Positions 10,957 to 23,800 of a stretch of DNA of 64,000 bases are shown here, in pieces. Numbering within the stretch: the first letter of the stretch is position 1; every line of letters begins with the position of its first letter. Source of the stretch: Jackrogersella multiformis. Taxonomy: Eukaryota; Ascomycota; Sordariomycetes; Xylariales; Hypoxylaceae. The notes under the pieces are model-generated. The model did no database searches. It saw only the letters and a program-made list of their open reading frames with translations, and had not been told where the DNA came from. Position numbers and translations under genes: made by a program. Where the stretch lies: contig CADCXD010000005.1 in assembly GCA_902806575.1 (NCBI GenBank), forward strand, positions 1,488,001-1,552,000, read 5' to 3'.

Positions 10957-12912
10957 TTATTTCCGCAGGCCGTAGGCCTTGGTGACGTAGTCGCCGTCCT
11001 TGACGATGAGGTCCTGGGGGCGGTAGTCGTGCTTGCCGGTGAGGTAGGACTCGAGGATGGCCTTGGTGCCGGCGGCGTAGCGCTTCTGCGCGTCGATGGA
11101 GGTGCCGGACATGTGCGGCACCATGGCGTTGCCGCCGCCGAACGGGTTCTTGGCGTACCGCAGCGGGTGGTCCTTGGGCGCCGGCTGCGGGAACCACACG
11201 TCGCCGCCGTACCCGCGCAGGTGGCCCGACTTCAGCGCCTCCGCCACGTCCTCCTTCACCACGATGGCGCCGCGGGCCGTGTTGACTAGCCAGGAGCCTG
11301 GGTGGGGGGTGCGTGTTAGTATTTGTGGTCATTTCTTTAGGTAGTCTGACTGGGTATTGTTGACGTAGGTAGGTTAGGAGGTACTTACCAGGCTTCATCT
11401 TGGCGATGAGGTCCTTGTTGAACAGGCCGCGGGTCTTCTCGTGTAGGGGACAGTTGATGGTGACGACGTCGCACTGGGCGAGCATCTCCTCGAGGCTGTC
11501 GACGCGGCGGCAGCCGATCTCCTTCTCGACCTCGGGGCTCAGGGGCTGGTAGTCGTAGTACAGGAGCTCCTTGCAGTCGAAGGCCTTGAGGCGGCGCAGG
11601 ACGCGCTCGCCGATGCGGCCGACGGCCACGGTGCCGACGACCTTGCCCTCGAGGTCGTACTCGTTCTTGGCGGCAGCGGCTACCTCCCACTCGCCGGCCT
11701 CGATCATCTCGTGCGCCGGCACGAAGTTGCGCACCAGGATCAGGATCGTCATCACCACGTGCTCGGCCACGGACACCACGTTGGATCCGGTCACCTCGGC
11801 CACCGTGACGCCGCCGTTCGTCTTGTTCGCCGCGTTAAGGTCCACGTGGTCCGACCCGATGCCCGCCGTGATGGCGAGCTTCAGGTTCTTGGCCTTGGCC
11901 AGCCGCTCCGCGGTTAGGTAGCCCGGGTGGAAGCTGAGGTCATGTAAATTAGTCCGTGGCCATGGATGTATGTCTGTCTATTTACCCCTCCGGAAGATAC
12001 ACATTGGGGTTATTGGGGGAGGTCACATACGGAGTGGTAATGATGATCTCAGCGTCTACGAGCTCCTTGTCGAAGGTGGAGTCCTCGCCTTCCTTGTCGG
12101 ACGTGGTAACGAGAGTGTGACCCTGGTCCTCGAGCCATTTTCGGATGCCTAGTTCGTTCTCGGTTGTTCCCAGTAGCTCGGGCACCTGCAATTGGGTGGA
12201 AGAAAGATAGGTTAGTCTATGGTGTAAAGAGGAGAGAGGCTCGCGATGGATGTGGTGGTCTTGGGGGTATGCGTCTAGGTGTTTGCTCTCCCAGTTACCC
12301 CACACTTGGGATGCCCATTTGTTCCCCTCGTCTACCCCTGCCCCTTTTCCCCTCTCCTCTTTCAACCCTTTGCATCTGCCGCCATATCCAGTTACCAAAG
12401 AGAGACCACTGCATGCAGGTCTCAGCCAATTACGCGTCGGGCCTCTGCCATTGGACGACCAACCTGCTTATGGCAAGAAACGGCAGCATCGAGGGGTGAC
12501 GGCAGAGGTTAGGGGCGTCGCTAAGACGGGAGAAAAGAAAAAGAAAAAGGAGCAAAAAAGCAAAACTATCATGTGGGAATTGTAATTGTGTAGTAAAAAC
12601 GATATTTTTGGCGGGTTTTCTTCTTTTCACTTACCTGCTGGGCGTGGATGCCACCATCGTACAGGACGAGTAGAACTTTGACCTTTTCACGTCTCGTAGT
12701 TAGTAAACGCGTCGTAGCGGGGATTCGTGGAGATAGAGGGTGGAATGGAGGCGTGGGTGAGCTCTTAGACGCCAGGGCTGAACGTGACGTCAGGCTAGCG
12801 CCCAGAGGCCGAGCATTGCTAACAGAACGAGCTGCCGCCGTGGCTGTAGATAATGCCTCGCAGAGACGGGACGAGTGCAGCAGGAAGAGAGGGAGCGAGC
12901 TAATAATACCAT
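10957..12912 (-). CDS. FDH1: NAD-dependent formate dehydrogenase, mitochondrial-type
   Basis: Best model: five minus-strand exons 12912-12910 (ATG only), 12856-12635, 12185-12031, 11933-11389 and 11297-10957, giving 421 residues. It oxidises formate to CO2 with NAD and belongs to the D-2-hydroxyacid dehydrogenase superfamily. Visible motifs: VKVLLVLYDGG at the start of the core, LLGTTENELGIRKWLEDQGH, VTGSNVVSVAEHVVM, the nucleotide-binding VGTVAVGRIGERVL, WLVNTARGAIV, and the catalytic PHMSGTS segment. The core is nearly identical to remembered Neurospora-type enzymes. Ahead of it lies a Ser/Arg/Ala-rich stretch (TAAARSVSNARPLGASL) that looks like a mitochondrial presequence. This stretch has no in-frame ATG and meets a stop upstream. 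A 53-nt GTATTA...GAG intron directly after ATG 12912 restores the frame; the alternative is another 5' exon. The second intron (12186-12634) is unusually long at 449 nt. Confidence 0.87.
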
Positions 12913-14650
12913 TTTGAAATCTGCTTGAAGGCTTTATCCGATACAACTAACTGCCGTAGGCTTGAGTATGGATAGGTCGAGGACAATTACACGTATTAGA
13001 GCTTGTTAGTGAGGTGAGCCGCCGGTCTGGATTGAGCTTCCTAAGAGAAACCTAATTACGCAAGTATGAAAGGAGGATGATAAAAGAGAAGCGTAGGAGT
13101 GAAGGGTCAATGATGGAGGGAGGTCACGGCCATTTATGAATTGGAGCTGACCTTGCGTACAAAGAGCGAAAGCTGTCAAGGGGGACGGACCACAACGGTA
13201 TCTTTCGCCCGTACTCGCAGTTAAACATAGCACAGCTCGGGAAGCGGAGGGTGGGAACAGTCGGAGAATGTTTTAGCTGCTTGTTTCGAACACAAAGAGC
13301 TAGCTAAAGGCAGATGGTCCCCGTCGCTCAATGGCCTTATTACTCGGTCACATAGTAGTCGTAAATGTTGCCGCTAGGTATGCAACGGCGACTTAGGAGC
13401 GGCTACATCAAGTAGTGGCTGTCACCCATTGTAGAGCTATGTACATTACCTAGGTACACAATAGGTTATAAGTAATCGGATAGAAGAACATTCAGGGGCA
13501 TATGAGGCATCCCAAAGCTGCATACAGGGACCATTCTCCTCTCATCTCACAGTCTCCGGGCGCATATTGGATGCTTATCGAGCCTGTCCAGCCAGCACGA
13601 GGCGAGTATATCCCGAATATTGATCCAGAGGGACTCGGCAGCCCGCCGGGAAAGCTCGGCGATGTCTCGGTGTGTGAGGAAAAAGGTCCCGCAACTTCGA
13701 CGCCCCTCGCCCTGCGGAGTAAACTAGTGGACGCCGCGCAAATTGATCGTCAGCTGAGGGCCTGGAGCTCAGGGAATATTTACCTAAGCTAAGCAACAGC
13801 TATGCTAACCTAAAAGAACGCTATGTGTACCATGTGGAGGTCATCAGCGGTTGGCAATAACAATGGGACGACTACATAGTTGAAAATAGGACGAAGCTTC
13901 TTGAGGCAGAGCTATGTATCCGGCTATCGGTGAAGTGGGAGTTGGGAAATATTACACACACACACATAATAGATTGCGGGGAAGCTTGCCAAAGGGTTGG
14001 AGCTAGCCTGCTGGAAGTACGACAAATAAGACGGCCAAGAGGAACAAAGGGGGATGGTCGAAGAGGGGACCGGCAGGCAGAGTTTCTAGATCTGGGAGCA
14101 ACAAAGCGTCTAATTCAATGATTGGTCAAGCGATCCCAACTAAGTAGGAGATGGATACTATTCGTGTATAACGTCCCGAGATACATTTCTCAACGCTTCG
14201 CGGCAGTTCTGGTCTAATCAAAGATCGCCGGGTACAATATATGCAGTCCGGGCGAAAAGCGTATGTATATTATTATTAAGTAGTAGCTCGTAATCGCAGC
14301 GTTCGGCATAAGGTAGCTTTTCTCTCGCGGGAATTGTTATTTACCCGCGGGAGAGCAGAGCTTACTGTTACATGAGCTCTTATCGAGCCCAGCAGGTTGC
14401 CTTTGAGACCCCTCGGGAATCACTCCGAGTTGGTTACCCGCGCGCCCTCGATGGGATAATCTGCTTCGCATGCGTTCCCGAAACACCGAGCTCAGTACGC
14501 GTCGGTCATGATTGCTGTGATTGCTGTGGATCTCCGGAGAAAAGAGATCGGCAAACATGGCTGCTTTCCAACATCGACGTACGTAAAAGTATGCCTCTCC
14601 TTTCTCTTGCATGCTGATGCCAGTATATTGCCTTTCCATCCCAATTCGAT
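12913..14650. other. 1.7-kb intergenic region
   Basis: Lies between the divergent side of formate dehydrogenase and the 3' end of the PEBP-like gene. Open frames of 60-100 codons occur on both strands with no family resemblance, and overlapping frames at 13502-13796 on both strands suggest chance. A short CA run lies at about 13955-13968. No RNA gene is recognised. Confidence 0.45.
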
Positions 14651-15510
14651 CTACAGACTGATAAATACAGCGCCAACCATCGCAATGGCCAGGATCATTT
14701 CGCTTGCTTTATGCGACACCGCGGCGGCGGGAACAAACGTCTGAGTCGGCGTAGTTCTGGTAGCGGTTGCTGAGCCGTTCCTGGAGCCTCCCCCGGAAGT
14801 GGTACCGTTACTGGTGGTGGAGTTTGAAGAGTTCGTCGTCGAAGCTACCGGGCCAGGGTTCGTCGCGTTGAAGAAATTGCCGGCCACGACCTTGCCTGCT
14901 AGTCCAGCTTGTGTCAAGACACTCAAAGCATTGAAGTTAAGTCGAGTTGCAGCTGCTGTTTTAAGGATGTTCAGGTTGCTAGCTGTAGCGTCCGACGTGT
15001 CCACTAGGATCTCCGTATACCGATGAGACAGAGGAATTCTGGCGGGAGGTGCCGGCCCGAAGTACTCTGCAAACGCGGTCTGTCCCGTGGAATTCTGGAA
15101 TAGGAAGGCATTCGTGTTTCCCGTGGCTGTTTTTACCGTCGTTGCTGTCGTGCTCTGCGTCAGGCCAGTTTGCATCCAGTGAAGTAAAGTTCCCGTAGCA
15201 GGGGGGCTGTCCGTTGGAATATCGAGATCAATCATCAAAACCGCGAATGATGTTCCAACCAGCTTGGATTGCGTCCCGACACTAGGTGCCGTCTGGGTTA
15301 CTGCAATGCTTGTTAAAAACTTTCGCCATGGCGATTATTGTCAGTCCCGAATAGCTTACTGGTTTGATCTATAACATTCCCGTCATTCGCAGCAGCAGTG
15401 CTTCCAAAACTGACGAGTAGAGTAGACTCTACCGCAGGTTTAAACCCCTGGGGAGTGGCAGCCAGCGTCGCTGACGCTCCCGCTAGGATGACTAGATATT
15501 GGTATAGCAT
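14651..15510 (-). CDS. Secreted PEBP-like protein with probable GPI anchor
   Basis: Two minus-strand exons (15510-15360 and 15300-14651) separated by a 59-nt GTAAGC...GCAG intron give 266 residues. The N-terminus MLYQYLVILAGASATLAATP is a signal peptide. The body has the phosphatidylethanolamine-binding-protein fold signatures: MIDLDIPTDSPP, LLHWMQTGL (about residues 89-97), FGPAPPARIPLSHRYTEIL (about residues 131-149). The C-terminus is a Ser/Thr/Asn/Gly linker with many N-x-S/T sites followed by a hydrophobic tail (MILAIAMVGAVFISL), the layout of a GPI-attachment signal. The PEBP family binds lipids or inhibits proteases and kinases; the secreted fungal branch has no agreed role. The Asp-x-Asp pair (DLD) is present. 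The start is fixed by the signal peptide. Cell-surface location is inference. Confidence 0.85.
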
Positions 15511-17852
15511 TTTAATTAAGGCGAGATAAGATTATGTACAATAGTAGAGATTGACCAGCAATACGAAGTAAAATAAAAACAGACCCAGAATTGATCAGAC
15601 AAAAGAGTTCCTGGAAATGATTTCAAGGTTGATGGAGATATTTGAGCAACTTCTTACCGTATTGTTGAAGATCTCGTAACACATTCAGTAGCCGGTTCTG
15701 CCGCTCCTGGAAAGGTCTCATCAGGTGATGAAACATGGGACGCGCGGGCCTGCGACAGCGCCCAGAACCAAGCATACCTACCGATATTTCGAAGCCATAA
15801 GGCCTGCTAGATATTTATAGTAGGTTTCTAACTCGTAGAAGCTAATGTAACAAACCTAGGCAATGATGCAATTGATTTTCCAAGTGAGTTCATGAATCTG
15901 TTGTTGAGATGCCACGGTGCTTGTGCTTGGTTGTCCAGTCAGCCAGTTTGAAGACTCTATTCCCAGAAGCGTTTAGTGACGATCTCTTCCACTCTCAGTA
16001 AAGGGTAAAAACGTCCGAGTTGTAAAACTACTACGTAAGAAACCAACATGAAAGTCGTCAGCCCTGTCAGCGTGTTGGTTTACAGTAATTGTTATATATA
16101 GCAAGTCTCATGTAAGTAAGGATGAATGCAGGTGTTATTGGTGTAAATTATCTCAACTTTACTAGGATTTTGAGGCGTAAAATAGAAACATTGTTTCGAG
16201 GGGTTTGAGGATTTGGGAGGACATATCTGAATTTATCGATAAATACATACATGCATATTCGTTTACTTTGACCCTAATCGAATATTTCATCATGCATGTA
16301 AACGTAACTTTATGGCCTAGAGGTACGAAGTACAGCTTGGCACTACGTAGGTACCTACTGGTAGGTACAGATTACATACACTTAGGTACATATGTACATT
16401 AGGTACGTAGGTATTTAGAGAGGTACCTAAGGTACCTAGGTAGGTACTTTAGGTAAGATGAAGAAAACCTTGGAACTTCCGAGGTTCATCATTGCTTCCA
16501 TTTAAATACAGTTTAACACATCTATGGATATAGGACCTAGATAAGATACTGATCAATATTAAACCATACTTAAATTAAACCAGATATTAAACTATTACCT
16601 TAACCTAAGTTCTTCGAGAATATTAAAACTCAACATCGTACTTATAAAACTACTCTGTCATCCTTCTCGATCCAGGTTGGCCTGTAGCGGGATGACACAA
16701 AGCCACTGAGATGAATCAAAATGACATGTTATAATTATATGCTAACCCCTGAGTGTGTACAGATTCGACTACTACACCTTCGGCGAAACCATGGAAAATT
16801 CTCTGCTTTCAAATCTGCCTTTTTAAGACTGTAGATTAGTGACGACGTGGGCGCAGAGGGCTTTTGAAACACATAGACCCGGGTGACCTGCCGAATGTTG
16901 AGTCGAGAGCTACCAACTGCAATACCTCCTCCTGGTAATGCGGTTAAACTGTAGGGAGTGTCGGCGGCGTTTGCAGTCAAATCGACTCCTCCATTGGTTG
17001 CTGGCCGGCTGTGTACATGCTCGACTACATATGTACCTAGGTAGGTACTTAGGTATCTAGTCGATGTAGGACCTCGGGAGGCCTTAGGTCTCGTAGGCAG
17101 CAATGGACCTCCGACGACGTCGATGTCCCCGAAGTAGACCGCCAAATGGACGAACAGAGAGACGCTCTACGAATCCTTGGACCAGCAAACCACCGTGTTT
17201 CTCTCACCCTGGTATATTATCTAGCTGCTCCCCCTCGTTGTTATAGCTAATAGGCACCTACCTAAGGTAGGCATATCCTAATCGCCCAAGACCGACAGTC
17301 AGTCATGGCAACTGACTGCGCCCAAGATTGACAGTTAGTCATGACGAGTAAATGCACCTAACCAACGTATCATCATCCTCCATACCGTTTGCTCGGTCAC
17401 ACAAGCCGTTTCTTTGCCAAAGATGGCAGAAATCTATTGGGTTTTTATTTGATAACGTCTAATAACGTTTCCCGCACCTAGATGTTGTACCGCTGTCATG
17501 AGAAACAAGGCGTCCTTGTACCTACCAAGAGCGTGGCCGCCTCGTGACCCATGGATACATTTCGTCTGCTACGCAACGCAAACAGCAGGCTGCCTCGAGC
17601 AGTTTCCTCGGTTCCTCTTCATCAACCCTACTTTCTCTTTGCCGTGCTTTTGTTGTTTTGAAATATTTCTGTGCTTTCATCACAACATCTAGTTTTTGAT
17701 AAGAGCAACAACGATAAATCATAATCTTCTATTAGATCTTTTTCCCCTTTTGACATTCGTATCAGTCTCTCACAGCTAGCTCTACCACAAGTTCAACCAT
17801 TCGTACTAGCTTCTCAAGTGGGCTTGTTGACATAATTTCGCATAGTGCAGCC
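15511..17852. other. 2.3-kb AT-rich intergenic region
   Basis: No supported gene. A dense cluster of TAGGTACCTA-type palindromes spans about 16346-16455, with further copies at 17036-17052 and 17254-17270. An imperfect direct repeat lies at 17283-17307 and 17319-17343 and differs only by C-to-T changes. A minus-strand frame at 16735-17145 has no domain and runs through the repeat motif. The last few hundred bases are the promoter of the helicase gene. Confidence 0.45.
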
Positions 17853-20800
17853 ATGGATCGGTGAGGAGATATTCCTATTTTCAAGCCTATCTCATGAAAT
17901 TGGTCTAGTGACCTCTAGTCGTTGGAACAACTTCTAAATCTCTCTGCTTGACTGCTAACACATCTCTTTAGAAAAAAACGCGGGCCGAACCTCAAGCCGA
18001 ACCTCGGGTTGTGTAACTTTTTCTTCAAACATGGCAATTGCAAATATGGAAAAGAATGCAAATTCTCACATGAGCGTTCGTCATCTCAAGCAAGTTCATC
18101 CCAGGGACCGCCACAGCGACATGACCGCCAGGATGGGTCTCCAGCTAGAGACCGCCTTCGAGAATGGAGGAGATTACTTGACCAGAACTCTTCGAATCCA
18201 TTCCCCGCTCGTTCATCTACTTTCATGAGCCCCCAGACATGCGATCGATTTTTCAAGCTTGCCCTAGAGCTAATGGAAGGAGACGTCGGTGCTTCACAAG
18301 AGACCGTCAAACTTATGGCCCAAGACGCTGGCCTCGCCTTCATTAAGAATCTTGCCGACCGACAAATCCCCGCAGCCGCAGAGAAACCTGCTAGAACTCG
18401 CCTATGGCTGAACCAAATACAACCCCTGTTTTCAGTCCTTACACATGAACGAGTTGCCGATTCTAATGTACTTGAACAACAGGTTGCTACTATTTGCAAC
18501 TTCATCCAGGGAGTTGGTGGCAACCGTATGAAAACCCTATTCGACTTCATCTTGAGCTTGCTTGAGATTTGGTCTACTACGCCCTTGGCTGAAAAGGATG
18601 AGTATGGGATATCTGCCTGTGAGCTTTCGCTCTCGGTCTTGGCTACGATGGTCGATTGCAATACCAGCAATATTATCAGTGTCAATTACAGCCAGATTGT
18701 TAAGCAGTTCGAGAGCCTCTTCCAAACTTATAGTCATTCCCCCGATGAGTTCTCGAAGTTACAAGCTCAGAAGCATTTACAATACCTACAGCGACGTCTT
18801 GGAGTTGGTAGTGCACTGGCCGAAGCCGAGCTAGCAAAGAAAGTTCCAGTGACACGAGCCGAATTCATCATGCGGAAAGATTTGCCAGGACAACTTTCGG
18901 CAGATGGACCGCGACATGATAATGACCATGATGATATCTGCAAGATCAGAATCCTACCCACCCGTGAAGAAATTACATCTATACGCAACGAATACTTGCC
19001 GACTACCGATCCATCCTTGTTCCATAGGCCCGGGATTCACGGCCGTCTCGATAGAGAATTCCGCCTGTTACGAGAAGATACAATCGGTCAACTTCGGGAT
19101 GCAGTTAGCGTACAACTCGATGCTATGCGGGATCCTAAACGCAAACTAGACCGTGGCAACAAAAACACTCTTCGCACCTATGCATATGAGCAAGCCGCGG
19201 TCGTTGATGTCGACTTGAACAAAATCCATGGCATGGAATTACTTGTTCAATTCCGGCAGCCCACATCGAAGCAGACCATTCGACAGCGTCGAGATTGGTG
19301 GGAAAACTCCAAGCGCCTCCAGCACGGCGGCCTTGTTTGTGTTCTTTCCGAGAACGGCTCTGTAATGTTTTGCGTGGTTAGCGAGAACACTATTGTGACG
19401 GACGGACAAAAAGGAAATGCTAAAGCAGAGGGAGAGGAGAGGAAATACTCTCTTGCTGAAGAAGAAGCATTTGCTTATGTCCATCTATATCTTGCTGAGG
19501 CTCGCCCAGGCGATATCGGTCAAGCACTTCGATGGTTTCAAGATATTGGACCAAAACAGCAACGATGCCTCGTCGAGTTTCCTCGTGTACTCCTTCCCTC
19601 GTTTCAGCATACGCTCATGGCTCTGCAGCGCATGTCAGAAAAGTCTAACGTACCTTTCGACGATCTGCTCGCTCCGGCTGAGCAGAAGCTAGAGTTGGAC
19701 ACTAAAGTGGTCGGCGCTCCTCATTACACAACCAAGCCAGGTTTCTCCTTCGACTTAAAATGTCTCACAGATGATAATACAACTCTACGTCACTCTCCTC
19801 AGACTCCGCTCGATCCCGACGTATTATCAGTTCATTCTTCGCTCGATCCGACCCAATCTAGCGCCCTGCTAAGTGCATTGTCAAGGAGACTAGCTCTAAT
19901 CCAAGGCCCGCCCGGTACAGGCAAAAGTATGTATTACAACCTCTTGGTTCCCTTTCCCTTCTAGACGGGGAATTTTTTTAGGTAGCTATAAGTTTCGATG
20001 GTGGTTCTAGAGATCGTTAGAACCAACCCTTACTGACGTGAAATCGCGTAGGTTATACTGGAGAGAAAATCATAAAGGCGCTACTCGCAAACAAACTCCA
20101 AGCCGGTCTAGGCCCCATTCTTTGCGTATGTTATACCAACCACGCACTGGACCAGTTGCTCGTACACTTAAAGCGTGATGATGTCAAAATCATTCGCATT
20201 GGGTCAAGATCAAAGGCAGAAGAACTAGAGGGAGTCAATCTCCGTGTCGTAGCCAAAACTGCAGAGCGTACGAGGGCCGAAAAACACTCTCTCTGGGAAC
20301 TGAGGTCAGCTCGTGATGAGGACGTTGACTCGATATCACGTTCGATCCAAGATCTCAAATCCTGCCAAACTCCAAGCAAACTACGAGACCACCTCTCTAC
20401 ATCTTATCCGCAGCACTACAATGCCCTTTTTGGTATAGAAGACGAAGATGGTTGGCAACAGCAACAACGCTCCAACCCCGGTCAACTCTTCAACCAATGG
20501 AAACGTGGTGGCATACGAGAAAATCCCGTTCTTCGTGACGTCGACAATTTGCTGAAAGCGGATGTCTGGGGTATGACTAATTTTGAAAGGTTGCGCCTTT
20601 ACCATTTTTGGCTTCGAGAGATGCGTGATAAGATCATAACCGACATTATACAAAGACATAAGAGCTACGAAAATACCAATAACAAGTTAGAGAAGGTGTC
20701 TCGTGATGTCGATCTCCGATGCTTACACGAATCAGAAGTTATTGGGGTTACAACCACTGGCCTAGCGAGACAGATCGACCTCTTTCAAAAGTTGAGATGC

Positions 20801-23800
20801 AAAGTCATGCTTTGTGAAGAGGCAGGTGAGGTTCTCGAGGCACACACTCTTACTGCTCTCCTCCCATCTGTCGAGCATGCTATTTTCATCGGTGATCACC
20901 TTCAGCTGCGGCCACAAATAGTAAACTTTGATCTCCAGAGCACAAGCTACCGTGGGGCTCAGTACTCTCTGGATATGTCGTTATTTGAGCGTCTAATCAG
21001 ACCAACCTACGATACTGACCCGAGACTGCCGTTTGGTACCCTAGAGACCCAAAGAAGAATGCACCCAAGTATCTCAGAGTTGATTCGATCGACCTTATAC
21101 CCCTCACTAGAAGATGGTGGTGAAGTGGCAAAATATCCAGAAATTTACGGCATGAAGAAACGCTTATTCTGGCTGCATCATGAATCGCCGGAAGACCAAG
21201 TCGCTCAGCCCGACCCGGCGACAACTTCGCACACAAACACGTTTGAGATTGAGATGACTGTAGCACTTGTCCAGCACTTGGTACGACAAGGATCATACGG
21301 CGCGGATGATATCGCCGTCATCACACCTTACCTAGGACAACTACATCGACTCCGCGGCGAGATGGGAAGGTTGTTTGAAATCTCGGTTGGCGAGCGAGAT
21401 CTAGAGGAGCTTGAAGCTCTCGATGCAGATAAACCAGCACAAGAGAACATGACTTCTCAGCTGCAGAAGCCTCTCGCCATCAAGAGAACTCTACTGAAAA
21501 GCATTCGATTGGCAACTGTCGATAATTTTCAGGGCGAGGAGGCCAAAGTGGTAGTCATTTCACTTGTGAGGAGCAATGATGCAAATAGATGCGGGTTCCT
21601 GAGCACACCCAATCGCGTCAATGTGACCTTAAGCCGAGCCCAGCATGGCATGTATATAATCGGCAATACCAGCACTTATAGACATGTACAAATGTGGGCT
21701 AAGGTGCTAGAAATCCTCGAGAAGAAGGGAAACATCGGGAAAGAGCTAGAGCTACAATGTGAGCAGCATTCATTCATAAACATATCAAATACTGACTTTT
21801 GTACTTGCAGGCCCACGTCATCCTGATCCCGATACACCCCTGTTAGTATCTAAGGCTGACGACTTCTTACGAGTTGCACCTGAGGGAGGGTGTATTCTCC
21901 GCTGTGACCGACGCTTATCCTGCGGACATCCATGTACCAAGAGATGTCACCATGAGAATCTACACAATGCTGTCAAGTGTCTCGAGCCATGTCCCAGACT
22001 CAAAAGTGGTTGCCAGCATCCATGCCGCTTTTATTGTGGCGATTCTTGCAAGCCTCAGTGTGACGAAAATGTAGACAACCTCGCCATTACTCTCGCCTGC
22101 GGCCACAAAATATTTTCAGCTGTTTGTTGGCAGGCACAAGACCCTTCTACCATCATTTGCAAGCAAATGGTTAAGAAGGAGGTGCCCGGCTGCGGCCATA
22201 CGGTTGAGGTTTTCTGCCATACGGATGTCGGTGCAGACTCTTATAGATGCGGAAAGATGTGTCTCACTCCTCAGCCATGTGGTCATTCCTGCAGAAGTTC
22301 ATGCTACCAATGTAGAGAGAGAAAAGACGGAGAAATTATCAAGACAAACCATGGAATCTGCAAGCAAGAATGTGGGCGGAAATATACGACATGCTGTCAC
22401 AACTGCCGGATGCCGTGCCACGGCGAAGCTACGTGCCCGCCTTGCTTGGCACCCTGCGAAGTCCGCTGCAGCCATTCTAAGTGTAGCAAGATGTGCCATG
22501 AGCCATGCGCTCCGTGCGCTGAGCAGACTTGCACATCGAGCTGTCCCCATGCACAATGCACTATGCCATGTGCTGCTCCTTGCGACTGGGTGCCTTGCTC
22601 GAAAAGATGCGAGAAACTTTTCACCTGTGGACATCAATGCCCATCTATATGCGGCGAGAAATGCCCAGACGAGAGGTTCTGTCAGACGTGTTGCTCCGAA
22701 GATGTAAAGAAAGTCATGGTGGACTTCATCATGGGCATGCAATATCATGAAATTGACCTGAACGAGGACCCTTGCATTTTCCCGGACTGTGGTCACTTCA
22801 CCACTAAAACTAATATGGACGGCATCATGGACATGAAGGCTCACTACGAAATGTCACCGGAGGAAAATCCAACAGCCATTGTCAATGCCTCGCAACCCTT
22901 TTCAATGGATGAGGTCAAGGTCTGTCCGACATGTCGTGGATCACTACGGAATATTGCTAGATATGGTCGAATCGTCCGACGAGCAATGCTTGATGAGGCC
23001 ACTAAGAAATTTATTTCTTGGTCTCGGACGGAGTACTCGAAACTTGCAAACAGCTTACTTGATATACAAGAGGGCATCTCGAAGACTCCGTTGCTTCCTA
23101 GGGATCCACGACAAGATGCTCAGCGTAACAAGAAGAAGAATTTCTCGACCGGGCGCCTGAAACAGATTCAACTCATCCGGGATTGGCTTGGTGGTAAGAG
23201 ATATGACGAGGCTTCTGGACTTTGGAATAAGTTAAATGCCTTCATTGGTCAAGTGAGAAAAGAGGAGCAGCCATTGCAGAAAGTCAGCGACTTCGTCCAA
23301 TACGCTGCGCAACAGCAGAAAACCCAAGGAAACTTTACCTTTGACGAGACAAGAATCCAGTATGGTGCGCTCTTCCAGGCACATTCACTTTCAATGAAAT
23401 GCGACGTCATCATTATCTCCGATTTCATGAAACAATGGGAAACACTACGCGCGTCTCGTAGCAAGCTTCAGTTAGATTTCCACCATCATATCAAGGACTG
23501 CGATACTTTAGCGAACGGCGCCAGGATGGCGAAGCATCCCCGACAGGAAGCTGAGGCTCACATCTACTATGCACAATTCTGTGCTTTTAGTCGAGCATTC
23601 ACATGGGACGGCGATAATCCATTGAGTGATGCTACTAAAGAAAACATGGAAAACCTCAGGACGCAAGCTTCGGACCGCCTAGTCGCCGCTCGCGAGCTAG
23701 TCGGTAAGTATGCAGGCCTAACTCAAGGTCTGATGGCGGAGATCGAAGCCACGGAGAAAATGATACGCGATAACGTCTTTTACGAGGCTGTCTCTACGAA

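Noticed and set aside
13502..13796. 96-codon plus-strand frame with a minus-strand frame opposite
   Set aside because: No signal, domain or intron structure, and both strands are equally open.
16735..17145. 136-codon minus-strand frame
   Set aside because: It reads through the intergenic palindrome family and lacks any recognisable motif.
22299..22844. 181-codon antisense frame in the NF-X1 finger region
   Set aside because: Mirror of the Cys-rich finger codons; the plus-strand frame is conserved and continuous.
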